Source: Companilactobacillus kedongensis (GTDB lineage Bacteria; Bacillota; Bacilli; Lactobacillales; Lactobacillaceae). Taken from it: a stretch of DNA of 64,000 bases. Location of the stretch: assembly GCF_003946625.1 (NCBI RefSeq), contig NZ_RHOR01000003.1, positions 1 to 64,000 on the forward strand, written 5' to 3'. Below, one piece after another: positions 1 through 8,193 of this stretch. How positions within the stretch are numbered: position 1 is the first letter of the stretch; the number at the start of each line of letters is the position of its first letter. The notes below the pieces were generated by a model. The model saw nothing but the letters and a program-made list of their open reading frames with translations. It did no database searches and was not told the origin of the DNA. The translations under genes and the position numbers were made by a program.

Positions 1-150
1 TAAGTAGTACGAATATCGCTTAAAGCGGTGGCAAAAGTGATAAAAGCAGTTTGGCTTTGGTATACAAAAGCCAGCGTCTTGAGACGCTGGCTAGTGGAAG
101 AGGCTTATAGCCTCAGAGAAAACCACCCGTTTTACGGGTGGTTTTTATTT
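1..150 (+). ncRNA. Structured RNA tail ending in a terminator (identity unknown)
   Basis: Three hairpins follow one another: a perfect stem at 69-92 (AGCCAGCGTCT paired with AGACGCTGGCT), a short one at 100-114 (GAGGC/GCCTC), and a GC-rich terminator stem at 120-144 (AAACCACCCG/CGGGTGGTTT) followed by T-rich sequence. No reading frame is supported. This reads as the 3' part of a structured non-coding RNA, or the untranslated tail of a gene to the left of the window. The RNA could not be named. Confidence 0.4.
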
Positions 151-320
151 AGGACTTATTTAAATTATTGTTTAGCGGGTTAATATTTGGAATCTTAACT
201 TTATACCAGCATACTAATAATATAGTGATTTTGTTGGAGAGCTGGCTACTTCTAGAAAAGAGGTGGACGTTATGGTGCAATCAGTAATCATAACTGAAAT
301 TTTTAAGAAGTGGAGTAGCG

Positions 321-458
321 ATGTATGCTTGGATAGTATCAATTCTGGTAATACTCTTTGGGGCTCAACTAATTGTCATACGGGTTGAAAAACTCATTTT
401 GACAGTTACCCATTGTGTATTAGTTATACGGAAATGTTTGAAGATACTAAAAAAGTAA
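321..458 (+). CDS. Small hydrophobic peptide (45 aa), type I toxin-like
   Basis: An ATG at 321 follows GGAG at 312-315 and opens a 45-codon frame. Residues 3-20 are strongly hydrophobic (AWIVSILVILFGAQLIVI), followed by a basic tail ending RKCLKILKK, so one membrane segment with a positively charged C-terminus is expected. The stop lies inside the 14-bp stem of a bidirectional terminator (450-494). A second ORF in another frame (272-388, 38 aa, RBS GAGGTGG) overlaps it, so the translated frame is not certain. Small size, single TM segment and dense hairpins resemble Gram-positive type I toxin loci (Fst or holin-like toxin families), but no motif proves this. Confidence 0.4.
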   Translation: MYAWIVSILVILFGAQLIVIRVEKLILTVTHCVLVIRKCLKILKK

Positions 459-494
459 GCACTCCAAACTTTGGCAAGTTAGTGCTTACTTTTT
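450..494. terminator. Bidirectional terminator, 14-bp perfect stem
   Basis: AAAAAGTAAGCACT at 450-463 pairs perfectly with 481-494. The A-run and T-run allow termination on both strands. The loop contains a small CCAAACTTTGG palindrome. Confidence 0.7.
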
Positions 495-505
495 AGTAAA
501 ATTAG

Positions 506-576
506 CCACCGCTTCGGTGGGATCACTATAAAATGATTGACGGTATAACACATTGTAGGTGTTTACCGTCTTTTTT
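506..576 (+). terminator. Hairpin plus terminator, possible antitoxin-RNA region
   Basis: A tight hairpin at 506-520 (CCACCG/CGGTGG) is followed by a terminator stem GACGGTA (539-545)/TACCGTC (564-570) and six Ts. Beside the small hydrophobic ORF this could be the 3' part of an antisense RNA, but that is inference. Confidence 0.5.
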
Positions 577-644
577 ATTGCACCCACATTGTATCAGGTT
601 AAAAGTTAATCATCAATTATTTAAGAGAAGACAATTAACACTAT

Positions 645-1106
645 CTAACTATGATCTACACTAGTTGACCAAGGGGATGTATGCAACATCCAGTTGATAC
701 CATATTTGTCAGTGAAACCACCCATTTTACCACCCCAGAATTGCTCTTCAAAAGGCATAGTGACTTCTACTTCGTCAGATTTTTCTATTTTGGCGTAAAA
801 GTCGTCAGCAGCTTTGGCACTTTCTGGATCTTCACTATTGATATCGAGCAGTAGTGAAACTTGTCCAGATGGTTCGGCGTTGCCGTTAAAGGCGTCAGCA
901 CATTCAACTTTCATACCAAGGATCGTAAATCCAGCGTGCATGGTCAAATTATCTAAGTCGACTCCTTCAGGAATACCAAATTCTTTAGCTTGCTCAGCCT
1001 TAGGGCTTAAACGATAAACTTCTGTGGCACCAAAGACTTCTTGGTAGTATTCGATAGCCTCTTTAGCGTTTTTAAAAGCAAAATATGGATAAATTTGTGA
1101 TTGCAT
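645..1106 (-). CDS. VOC-family (glyoxalase/PhnB-like) protein
   Basis: The 153-aa protein starts MQSQIYPYFAFKNAKEAIEY at the ATG of 1106, preceded on the minus strand by CGGAGAT; the frame continues upstream but has no better RBS. The repeated pattern FKNAKEAIEYYQEVFGA and the later FWGGKMGGFTDKYGINWML are typical of the PhnB/3-demethylubiquinone-like branch of the vicinal-oxygen-chelate superfamily. Members bind small molecules or metals; the substrate here is unknown. It is monocistronic and divergent from helD. Confidence 0.75.
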   Translation of the reverse strand: MQSQIYPYFAFKNAKEAIEYYQEVFGATEVYRLSPKAEQAKEFGIPEGVDLDNLTMHAGFTILGMKVECADAFNGNAEPSGQVSLLLDINSEDPESAKAADDFYAKIEKSDEVEVTMPFEEQFWGGKMGGFTDKYGINWMLHTSPWSTSVDHS

Positions 1107-1245
1107 ATGACTGATCTCCGTATTAGATTTGATGGCTAAATTGTACCAGATAATTGTCTTCAAAATGAGATAATATTTTATTGTTTTTGAAAGCATTTTG
1201 CGACGCTGATTATTGTTATATCAATAGATTGGCGAGTGTCAATTT

Positions 1246-1274
1246 TTGAATTTACTTTATAAAAATGGTAATAT
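1246..1274 (+). promoter_or_regulatory. Putative promoter of helD
   Basis: TTGAAT at 1246-1251 and TAATAT at 1269-1274 are separated by 17 bp. A TCGAGG ribosome site and the ATG at 1302 follow. Confidence 0.4.
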
Positions 1275-1301
1275 TATATAACTAAAAATTTCGAGGTTAA
1301 T

Positions 1302-3608
1302 ATGACAGAAAAATCTGAAATTAAGCAACTAGATGAAAAACAAATTGAACAAGCACATTTAGATGATGTGGTTGAAAAAATCAAAACTTCTGAAAAGAAG
1401 TTAGAAGAGCATATTGATGTGGCAGAAGAAGACCTGAAGGTTATTAATGATGCCTTTGACGATATTCACGTTGGTATGGATGGTGACGCTATCTCAATGG
1501 ATGCGGCACTCTCGATCCATGCACAGCAACAGATGCTGGATGAACGTAACAACAGTTGGCACCAATCGCAACAACGTCTGGGTGTTTTAAAACGACTCGA
1601 AAAAACACCTTTCTTTGCTCGTCTGGATTTTCAAGAGAAGGGTGAGCCTAAGCGTGAAAAAATCTATATTGGGTTAACTTCCTTTACAGATAAAGCTGAT
1701 CATTTTCTCGTTTATGACTGGAGAGCTCCAATTTCTTCTATTTATTATGATGGAAAACTTGGCGATGTTGAATATCAAACACCAGATGGTTTGCAGCATG
1801 TTGAATTATTCTTAAAGCGACAATTTTTAGTTGAAAATGGTAAGATCCAAGCTTACTTTGATACTCAGGAAACAATTGGCGATCAAATGCTTTTGGAAGT
1901 TTTGGATGGTAAATCTTCGACTCATATGAAGGGCATCGTTAAGACTATTCAAGCTGAACAAAATAAGATCATTCGTGACACCAAATCACGACTCTTATTT
2001 GTGCAGGGGGCTGCCGGATCAGGTAAAACATCGGCCATTTTGCAACGTATCGCCTTCTTACTTTATAGATATCGTGGCACATTGACATCTAGTCAAGTTG
2101 TCATGTTCTCGCCTAATATGCTGTTCAATGATTATATCCAAAACGTTTTGCCTGAAATGGGTGAGCAAAATATGGTCCAGATGACATATGGTCAATATCT
2201 GGCACGCCGTTTACCAAATATTTCGATGGAAAGTCTCTCACAACGTTTTGAAAAACAAGATAATCCAGTTAATAAAAATATTTCTAAGTTTGTTTCTGAT
2301 ATTGAATTCTTCAAAGTTTTGACTAACTACGGAAAACTTCTCAATGAGAGTGGTGTTAGTTTCAAAAATATTAACTTTAAGGGTAAAATTTTTATTCCTA
2401 AAGAGAAGATTGCAGAAATCTATTACAGCTTTGGTCCACAGTACAATCTTGGCAACCGTTTGGACGCTACAGTTGAACGCTTGCAGAAGATGTTACGCCG
2501 TAAAGTAGGTTCAGAGATGCGTTCTAAATGGGTTTCTGAGCAAATTGAAGATTTGAGTCAAGAACAATTGAAGATGCTTTATAACACAGCTGATCAAGAA
2601 TTCAAAAATGGTGACGAAGAACAACGTTTCTTAGCTCGTAAAATCGTCATGGCCGCTATGCAAAAGGTTTATAGCCAAATTAATCACTTGAGGTTCTTGA
2701 GCGTTTCGACTAATTACTTAAACTTTTTGAGAGCTGTACCTAAGATCACAGATTTAAGCAAAAATGGCATTACTGAAGATCAATGGAAGAGTTATGTTGA
2801 TGAATTCATTGAAATGTTTAATGATAAGCAGATTTCGATGGATAATTTGAGTCCATATCTTTATCTATATGACCTTGTTACTGGTAAACATGGCGAGTTA
2901 GATATGAAGTTTGTCTTTATTGATGAGATTCAAGATTACACACCATTTCAGTTGGCATATTTGAAGTATAAGTTCCCAAGAGCACGCTACACAATGCTCG
3001 GAGACTTGAACCAGTCGATCTTTACGAAGAAAAATAGTCAAACTTTGCTATCTGAGGTTCAAGGATTATTTGATGCGGATGATACGAGAGTTGTGCAATT
3101 GACGCATTCATATCGTTCTACTAAACAAATTACGGATTATACCAAAGCTATTTTGACAAATGGACAAAAAATCGAGCCATTCAATCGTAATGGTGATTTA
3201 CCTAATGTCATGATGTCTGATAATGAAGACCAAGCTTTGAGTAATGTGGTTGCACAGTTGAAAATAAATGATAAAGATAAATTTACGACTGCGATTATCA
3301 CTAAGAGCTTGGCGGAATCGGAGCACGTTCAAAAGATGCTATCAGATCAAGGTATCGAAGCAACTTGGATTCGTTCTGAAAATCAACGTTTAGCTTCTGG
3401 TACGATTGTCTTGCCATCATATTTGGCTAAGGGACTGGAATTCGATGCAGTTATTATGTGGGATGCTTCGGAAAAGAAGTTTGATGAAGATGAACAGCAG
3501 TTGGTTTATACGATTGCTTCACGTGCTATGCATAGATTGACAGTGACAGCTATTGGCGAATTGTCTGAGTTGTTGCAACGGGTACCGGAAAAATACTATA
3601 CGGAATAA
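1302..3608 (+). CDS. helD: HelD-like UvrD-family RNA polymerase recycling ATPase
   Basis: The 768-aa protein begins with a charged helical arm (about residues 1-85), followed by a Walker A motif (GAAGSGKTS, near residue 236), a Walker B/IDEIQD motif near residue 546, and UvrD-type motifs (GDLNQSIF, THSYRST, and the C-terminal ASRAMHRL). This order matches Gram-positive HelD, which inserts its arms into RNA polymerase and frees stalled enzyme using ATP. Length is normal for the family. The gene stands alone, with its own promoter and a terminator at 3618-3643. A general helicase IV-like role is the alternative. Confidence 0.85.
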   Translation: MTEKSEIKQLDEKQIEQAHLDDVVEKIKTSEKKLEEHIDVAEEDLKVINDAFDDIHVGMDGDAISMDAALSIHAQQQMLDERNNSWHQSQQRLGVLKRLEKTPFFARLDFQEKGEPKREKIYIGLTSFTDKADHFLVYDWRAPISSIYYDGKLGDVEYQTPDGLQHVELFLKRQFLVENGKIQAYFDTQETIGDQMLLEVLDGKSSTHMKGIVKTIQAEQNKIIRDTKSRLLFVQGAAGSGKTSAILQRIAFLLYRYRGTLTSSQVVMFSPNMLFNDYIQNVLPEMGEQNMVQMTYGQYLARRLPNISMESLSQRFEKQDNPVNKNISKFVSDIEFFKVLTNYGKLLNESGVSFKNINFKGKIFIPKEKIAEIYYSFGPQYNLGNRLDATVERLQKMLRRKVGSEMRSKWVSEQIEDLSQEQLKMLYNTADQEFKNGDEEQRFLARKIVMAAMQKVYSQINHLRFLSVSTNYLNFLRAVPKITDLSKNGITEDQWKSYVDEFIEMFNDKQISMDNLSPYLYLYDLVTGKHGELDMKFVFIDEIQDYTPFQLAYLKYKFPRARYTMLGDLNQSIFTKKNSQTLLSEVQGLFDADDTRVVQLTHSYRSTKQITDYTKAILTNGQKIEPFNRNGDLPNVMMSDNEDQALSNVVAQLKINDKDKFTTAIITKSLAESEHVQKMLSDQGIEATWIRSENQRLASGTIVLPSYLAKGLEFDAVIMWDASEKKFDEDEQQLVYTIASRAMHRLTVTAIGELSELLQRVPEKYYTE

Positions 3609-3617
3609 GATTATGGA

Positions 3618-3643
3618 ACAGCTACTGCGGTAGCTGTTTTTTT
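3618..3643 (+). terminator. Terminator of helD
   Basis: ACAGCTAC/GTAGCTGT stem at 3619-3637 followed by seven Ts, 10 bases after the helD stop. Confidence 0.8.
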
Positions 3644-3656
3644 GATCTGTATCTAC

Positions 3657-3813
3657 GGATAAAAAATAGGATACCTGCAGTAGGACCGATTTCAACCGAG
3701 GTCTGAAATCTCGCATTTGAACTTCTACGAATTTCAAATGACGTCCAGTGTTGTAATAACGGAAAACCGCCGTTCTAACAACACTATTACTGCTGGCACC
3801 CTATTTTTCATCC
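3657..3813. repeat. Structured non-coding element with terminal inverted repeats
   Basis: The helD-rarA gap contains no gene but is highly folded. Its ends pair (GGATAAAAAATAGG at 3657-3670 with CCTATTTTTCATCC at 3800-3813, one mismatch). Inside are stems ATTTGAA/TTCAAAT (3715-3721 with 3733-3739) and AGTGTTGT/ACAACACT (3747-3754 with 3778-3785), the latter enclosing AACGG/CCGTT. This could be a MITE-like repeat or a structured RNA. It differs in sequence from the three-copy family at 28661, 49243 and 61075. Confidence 0.55.
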
Positions 3814-3936
3814 TCCGAATTATTCTTTGATCTTATAGATTTTAAACATATAAATTTTGTTCAGTTGACTGTCACGTAACGTTATAGTTTAGAATGGGAC
3901 TATAAGATATAGGTTAGGAATGTAGGTGGCTTCTTT

Positions 3937-5256
3937 ATGAAACAAGAATCGCTTTTTTCAAATCAGCCTGAGAATACGCCTTTGGCTAGTCGTGTTCGCC
4001 CTAAAGATCTGGATCACTTTGTTGGGCAGCAGCATTTATTGGGGACTGGGAAAATTCTCAGAGAAATTATTGAGAATGATCAGGTATCGTCGATGATTTT
4101 CTGGGGTCCACCTGGTGTTGGTAAAACTACTTTGGCTGAAATTATTGCTCATAAGACTAAATCTAGTTTTTTGAGCTTTAGTGCTGTGGATAGTAGTATC
4201 AGTAAAATTAAAAAAATTATGAAGCAGGCTGAATTGGACCGTGAAATTGGTCAACGAACGATGGTGTTTGTGGACGAGATCCATCGTTTCAATAAGGCTC
4301 AACAAGACGCTTTTTTGCCATACGTGGAACGCGGCAGCATTATTCTAATTGGAGCCACTACGGAAAATCCTTCATTTGAAATTAATTCAGCGTTGTTATC
4401 TCGCTGTAAAGTATTTGTCTTACAGGCTTTGAAACAAGCTGATATTGTTAAATTGATCGAGAATGCTTTGAGTAATCCGGATGGCTTTGGCAAGCAAAAG
4501 ATCGATATTGGTCAAGATGAGATTGAGATGATTGCTAACTTTGCTGACGGTGACGCCAGAATGGCACTAAATACTCTGGAAATGTCGATCCTCAATGGTG
4601 AAAAAGATGGTCAAACTACTAAAGTAACTACGAAAGATCTGAGTCAGCTGATCACCAAAAAATTCGTCCTGTATGATAAAAATGGTGAAGAACACTATAA
4701 TATTATTTCTGCTTTGCATAAATCTATGCGTAATAGTGATACAGATGCTGCAATTTATTGGCTTTCTCGGATGCTGGAGGGTGGAGAAGATCCGCTCTAT
4801 ATTGCTAGGCGATTAGTGAGATTTGCGAGTGAAGATGTAGGATTAGCAGATACGAATGCGCTTAATGTTGCCATCAATGTCTTTCAAGCCTGTCAATTTC
4901 TGGGGATGCCAGAATGTGATATTCATTTAGTCGAAGCGGTAACTTATTTGTCATTGGCTCCGAAATCAAACGCTGTTTACAAGGCTAGATTGGCTGCCGC
5001 CAAGGATGTTAAGCAGACGGCAAATGATCCAGTACCATTACAGATCCGGAATGCACCAACTAAATTGATGAAGGATCTGGGCTATGGAAAAAATTATGAA
5101 TTGGCTCACTATGCAAAAGATAAATTAACAACAATGAAGACGATGCCACCTTCATTGGAAGGCCATGAATATTATTTACCAACTGAAGAAGGTAATGAAA
5201 AAAGATTTAAAGGTCGGCTTGAACAGATCAAAGCTTGGCATAAACGAAATGATTAG
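3937..5256 (+). CDS. rarA: Replication-associated recombination protein RarA (MgsA)
   Basis: The 439-aa AAA+ ATPase starts LASRVRPKDLDHFVGQQHLL after a short leader and has Walker A GPPGVGKTT (about residues 57-65), Walker B FVDEIHRF (about 110-117), the sensor sequence GATTENPSFE, and the long C-terminal helical part with LPTEEGNEKRFKGRLEQIKAW. These are hallmarks of the RarA/MgsA/WRNIP1 family, clamp-loader-like proteins acting at stalled replication forks. The ATG at 3937 follows a GTAGG-type site. It appears monocistronic. Confidence 0.9.
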   Translation: MKQESLFSNQPENTPLASRVRPKDLDHFVGQQHLLGTGKILREIIENDQVSSMIFWGPPGVGKTTLAEIIAHKTKSSFLSFSAVDSSISKIKKIMKQAELDREIGQRTMVFVDEIHRFNKAQQDAFLPYVERGSIILIGATTENPSFEINSALLSRCKVFVLQALKQADIVKLIENALSNPDGFGKQKIDIGQDEIEMIANFADGDARMALNTLEMSILNGEKDGQTTKVTTKDLSQLITKKFVLYDKNGEEHYNIISALHKSMRNSDTDAAIYWLSRMLEGGEDPLYIARRLVRFASEDVGLADTNALNVAINVFQACQFLGMPECDIHLVEAVTYLSLAPKSNAVYKARLAAAKDVKQTANDPVPLQIRNAPTKLMKDLGYGKNYELAHYAKDKLTTMKTMPPSLEGHEYYLPTEEGNEKRFKGRLEQIKAWHKRND

Positions 5257-5399
5257 GTAAAGAGTGTGACAAGATATGATCATTTAAGGTGCTTTTTTCA
5301 AGATTAATAACCTTTTCAGTTAATTCAGTATTTTCGTTAGTCATAAAATTCTTGGTTTGATCAGTGTAATCTATGACGTAACTTTACAGTCAACACAAA

Positions 5400-5433
5400 A
5401 AACGCATCTGTCAGGCGACAGATGCGTTTTGCA
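5400..5433. terminator. Terminator overlapping the 3' end of the minus-strand gene
   Basis: AAAACGCATCTGTC and its complement GACAGATGCGTTTT form a perfect 14-bp stem with A and T tracts on both sides, so it can act in both directions. It should end rarA transcripts from the left and the minus-strand gene from the right. Confidence 0.8.
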
Positions 5434-5797
5434 TTACTTGAATTTTATTTACTCGCAGAACTGGGTTGAAATCGTCCATACGATTATTTGGTGAGGCAAA
5501 TTTAATATAGATTCTTATCAACTTATTATTTTTGGTTTGACCAATGAAGTACTCTCCTTGACCGTCAACGCCCTGATTGTTAGTGATCTTCCGCAACGAC
5601 AAATATGGGTGTGACTTTAGGAACTTCTTGCTTTTATTATCGTAACCATACTTTTCAGAATCGCTCTGCTTTAAAACAGCTGAAGTTTCATTCAGAACGC
5701 GATTACGTATGGCAAGATCTGAAGATAGCAATGAGGCCATAGGGATAAAAGCAATCAAAAAAACTGTGGCGATTGTTGATAGAATTATTTTGTTCAA
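5411..5797 (-). CDS. Small exported or membrane-anchored protein, unknown function
   Basis: This 128-aa protein opens MNKIILSTIATVFLIAFIPM, a hydrophobic segment that fits a signal peptide or N-terminal anchor. The remaining ~100 residues are polar with short beta-like stretches (GEYFIGQTKNNKLIRIYIKF). No domain was recognised. The RBS on the minus strand is GGAGGATC, just ahead of the ATG at 5797. The final codons and the stop are inside the terminator hairpin, so the coding end and the transcription signal share sequence. It is the last gene of the run 7115-5411 on the minus strand. Confidence 0.6.
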   Translation of the reverse strand: MNKIILSTIATVFLIAFIPMASLLSSDLAIRNRVLNETSAVLKQSDSEKYGYDNKSKKFLKSHPYLSLRKITNNQGVDGQGEYFIGQTKNNKLIRIYIKFASPNNRMDDFNPVLRVNKIQVMQNASVA

Positions 5798-5884
5798 TTC
5801 GATCCTCCATGGTTAGTGCTTCCAGCTAGATAATACCACCAAAAGAGGATTGAAAATTATTTAAGTTTTTCTGAAAAATATGGT

Positions 5885-6520
5885 CTAACTTAATAACGTC
5901 AAAATAACTCTGCTTAATCTTTTTGATAACTCCAATAATTTTTCATAGGTTGGATCATCTTTAGATTTCTCGAGTTTAGTCTTGATCTGTTTCTGTTCAA
6001 AAGCTGAGAAATAGGTCTTTAAGTCATGGTTTCCATAGAGTACGACCAATAAAGCAAAAGTCTCGGGAGAAATTTTGTCAGCGGTCAGGATCTCTTTTCT
6101 GACTTCAGACACCAATGACTGCTTGACCCTGATGTCTGGAATATAGTTGTTAGTTTTGAAAACTAAGCCAGTCGTAGCCTTAGTTACATCAACTTTTGTA
6201 ACTAATGAATCGCCGATTTCGTTATAGATGTGTTTAGTGATTTTCTCTTTCGTCGCCATCGCTCTGAGTACGTGTGTAACACTCTTACCCTGATTGCGGT
6301 TGATGATCTGGAAAAATTCATTGAGATATGTTTTATCGTCTGGCAAAACCTTATTGATGATGACACTATTATCGGTTAAATCAATAATATCGTTTAAAGC
6401 TAGATCAAAAAAGGAACTAGCAGCCAAGTAAGCACGTCGTCTCGTGTTTTTAAAAATACGAATGCTGCCTTTTTCATTGCACGATAAAATAAAATATTTT
6501 TGAGGAATATTTAAATTCAT
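5885..6520 (-). CDS. GPP34-like (Golgi phosphoprotein 3 domain) protein
   Basis: The 211-aa protein has no signal peptide. The order KYFILSCNEKGS, then RRRAYLAASSFFDLALNDII, then a central helical part and TFALLVVLYGNHDLKTYF fits the all-helical GPP34 fold (a short N-terminal motif followed by a helical bundle). Bacterial members are cytosolic or membrane-peripheral and mostly of unknown function; the eukaryotic protein binds PI4P. It sits 10 bp downstream of the SGNH hydrolase gene, so the two are probably cotranscribed. The assignment rests on overall pattern only. Confidence 0.5.
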   Translation of the reverse strand: MNLNIPQKYFILSCNEKGSIRIFKNTRRRAYLAASSFFDLALNDIIDLTDNSVIINKVLPDDKTYLNEFFQIINRNQGKSVTHVLRAMATKEKITKHIYNEIGDSLVTKVDVTKATTGLVFKTNNYIPDIRVKQSLVSEVRKEILTADKISPETFALLVVLYGNHDLKTYFSAFEQKQIKTKLEKSKDDPTYEKLLELSKRLSRVILTLLS

Positions 6521-6530
6521 ATGGTGCTCC

Positions 6531-7115
6531 TTAATTAGATACTAGCTCAGACTGTTTGGCTAGCGTCAGTTTGATTTGTGGTACTAATAATTCTTCTAAA
6601 AGATTGTAACCTTTGCTGGTGAAGTGCAAACCATCAGTCTGTAATAGTTTTTGAACTGAATTTGAGTTAGACATTTCATGCAATAGATCAATGTAGGCAA
6701 TATCTGACTCTTTTCCAATGTGTTCAGTGACTAAATCAAATTGCAATTGTCTGGTCCAAGGACGACTAGGTACTTTGTGCCAATCCGTATATGGCGGTGA
6801 AAGTAAAACGATTTTATCTTTGCCAACAGCATCGATGATAGTTGCTAGGTTTGAAGCAAACTTACCAGGTTTGATCTCGTCGTTAGTTGAGATATCGTTG
6901 GCACCAAAGCCAAGAATCAATAAATCGGGATGCAATTCCAAAATATTTTGTTGAATATTTGAAACGGCATTACTAGTCTTATATCCCGGGATCGATAAGT
7001 TTATCACTTTGTCGTCAGGAAAATGTTTACTGATACGATCGGTCAATGCATCAGTCATTTTTCCGTCTGAATAACCAGCGAAAATCGAATCTCCGAATAA
7101 TACTATTTTTTTCAT
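6531..7115 (-). CDS. SGNH/GDSL-family hydrolase
   Basis: The 194-aa protein contains the SGNH blocks: block I FGDSIFAG with the nucleophile Ser near residue 10, Gly in SIPGYKTSNA, block III GANDIS, and block V DGLHFTSKGY with the catalytic Asp/His. No signal peptide is present, so it is a cytosolic esterase, acyl hydrolase or lipase-like enzyme with unknown substrate. The ATG at 7115 has AGAAGGAAC upstream on the minus strand. It is divergent from coaA. Confidence 0.85.
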   Translation of the reverse strand: MKKIVLFGDSIFAGYSDGKMTDALTDRISKHFPDDKVINLSIPGYKTSNAVSNIQQNILELHPDLLILGFGANDISTNDEIKPGKFASNLATIIDAVGKDKIVLLSPPYTDWHKVPSRPWTRQLQFDLVTEHIGKESDIAYIDLLHEMSNSNSVQKLLQTDGLHFTSKGYNLLEELLVPQIKLTLAKQSELVSN

Positions 7116-7207
7116 ATGTGTTCCTTCTAAAAAATGTTCTATACTATACTAGAATACCAGAAAATTGGTAAAAGTTAATTAACTATTAGGTAAGTAGGTT
7201 CATAATT

Positions 7208-8134
7208 ATGAAAGAATTGTCGAACTATAACGAATTCTCCCGTGAGGAATGGAAGCACTTCCATGGTGAATATAATAAACAGGCTATCACTAACGGTGAA
7301 TTGCGCAAGATCAAATCACTCGATGACGAGATCTCAATTGAAGACGTTAGGTCTGTTTATGCTCCTGTTCGCCATTTGCTTCATATCTATTTGAAGAATT
7401 ATCGCAAATTAACTAAGCTAAAGAATGACTTTTTGGATCACTCCAATAAAAAAGTTCCCTTCATTATAGGAGTTTCCGGATCAGTTGCCGTCGGTAAAAG
7501 TACCACTGCCAGATTGCTGAAGATCATGCTTGAGAGAGCTTATCCGCAATATACAGTTGCTCAAATGACAACTGATGGCTTTTTATATCCTAGTAAAGTT
7601 TTGAAAGAAAAAGGTTTGATGGATAAAAAAGGCTTCCCGCAAACCTATGATATGCCAAAACTTTTGAAGTTTTTGAGTGATGTTAAAACACAGAGCGGTC
7701 CAATTCGTTATCCTCTATATTCGCATAATATTTACGATATTATCCCAGATAAATATGAAGAGATCGATAGCCCTGATATTTTGATCGTTGAAGGTATCAA
7801 CGCATTACAGTTGACCCAGAATACCAGAATTTTTATGAGTGATTTTTTTGATTTCTCCATTTATATAGATGCTGACGTCAAAAATATCGAGAAGTGGTTT
7901 TTAGATCGTTTTGAAACGTTATTGAGTTTGGCAAGAAATGATCCTAATAGTTATTATTATCAATTTACGCAGTTACCTGAAAAAGAGTCGCTGCAAATGG
8001 CAAAAGATGTTTGGCAGAATATCAACTATCCAAACCTGCTAAACTATATTCGACCTACCAAAACACGTGCTGATTTGATCCTACATAAATCAGATGATCA
8101 CCAAATTGATAAAATTTATTTGCGTAAGTACTAG
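7208..8134 (+). CDS. coaA: Type I pantothenate kinase
   Basis: The 308-aa protein carries the P-loop GVSGSVAVGKSTT (about residues 91-103), MTTDGFLYP and the following GFPQTYDMP, and the IVEGINALQ motif of CoaA-type P-loop kinases. It phosphorylates pantothenate with ATP, the first committed step of coenzyme A synthesis, in the cytosol. Length matches the bacterial family. A TAGGTAAGTAGG region precedes the ATG. guaA follows 59 bp downstream but has its own promoter-like sequence. Confidence 0.93.
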   Translation: MKELSNYNEFSREEWKHFHGEYNKQAITNGELRKIKSLDDEISIEDVRSVYAPVRHLLHIYLKNYRKLTKLKNDFLDHSNKKVPFIIGVSGSVAVGKSTTARLLKIMLERAYPQYTVAQMTTDGFLYPSKVLKEKGLMDKKGFPQTYDMPKLLKFLSDVKTQSGPIRYPLYSHNIYDIIPDKYEEIDSPDILIVEGINALQLTQNTRIFMSDFFDFSIYIDADVKNIEKWFLDRFETLLSLARNDPNSYYYQFTQLPEKESLQMAKDVWQNINYPNLLNYIRPTKTRADLILHKSDDHQIDKIYLRKY

Positions 8135-8140
8135 TAAAAA

Positions 8141-8169
8141 GTGACATGAGGTAGGATTTTAGATACAAT
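8141..8169 (+). promoter_or_regulatory. Putative promoter of guaA
   Basis: GTGACA at 8141-8146 and TACAAT at 8164-8169 with a 17-bp spacer, just after the coaA stop. No purine riboswitch-like fold is evident in the short leader. Confidence 0.5.
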
Positions 8170-8193
8170 AAAATAAATCAAACTAGGGGGAAA

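Noticed and set aside
1-150. tracrRNA or other named small RNA
   Set aside because: Three hairpins and a CCACCCG terminator suggested a tracrRNA tail, but there is no nexus-like motif, CRISPR repeat or cas gene in the window.
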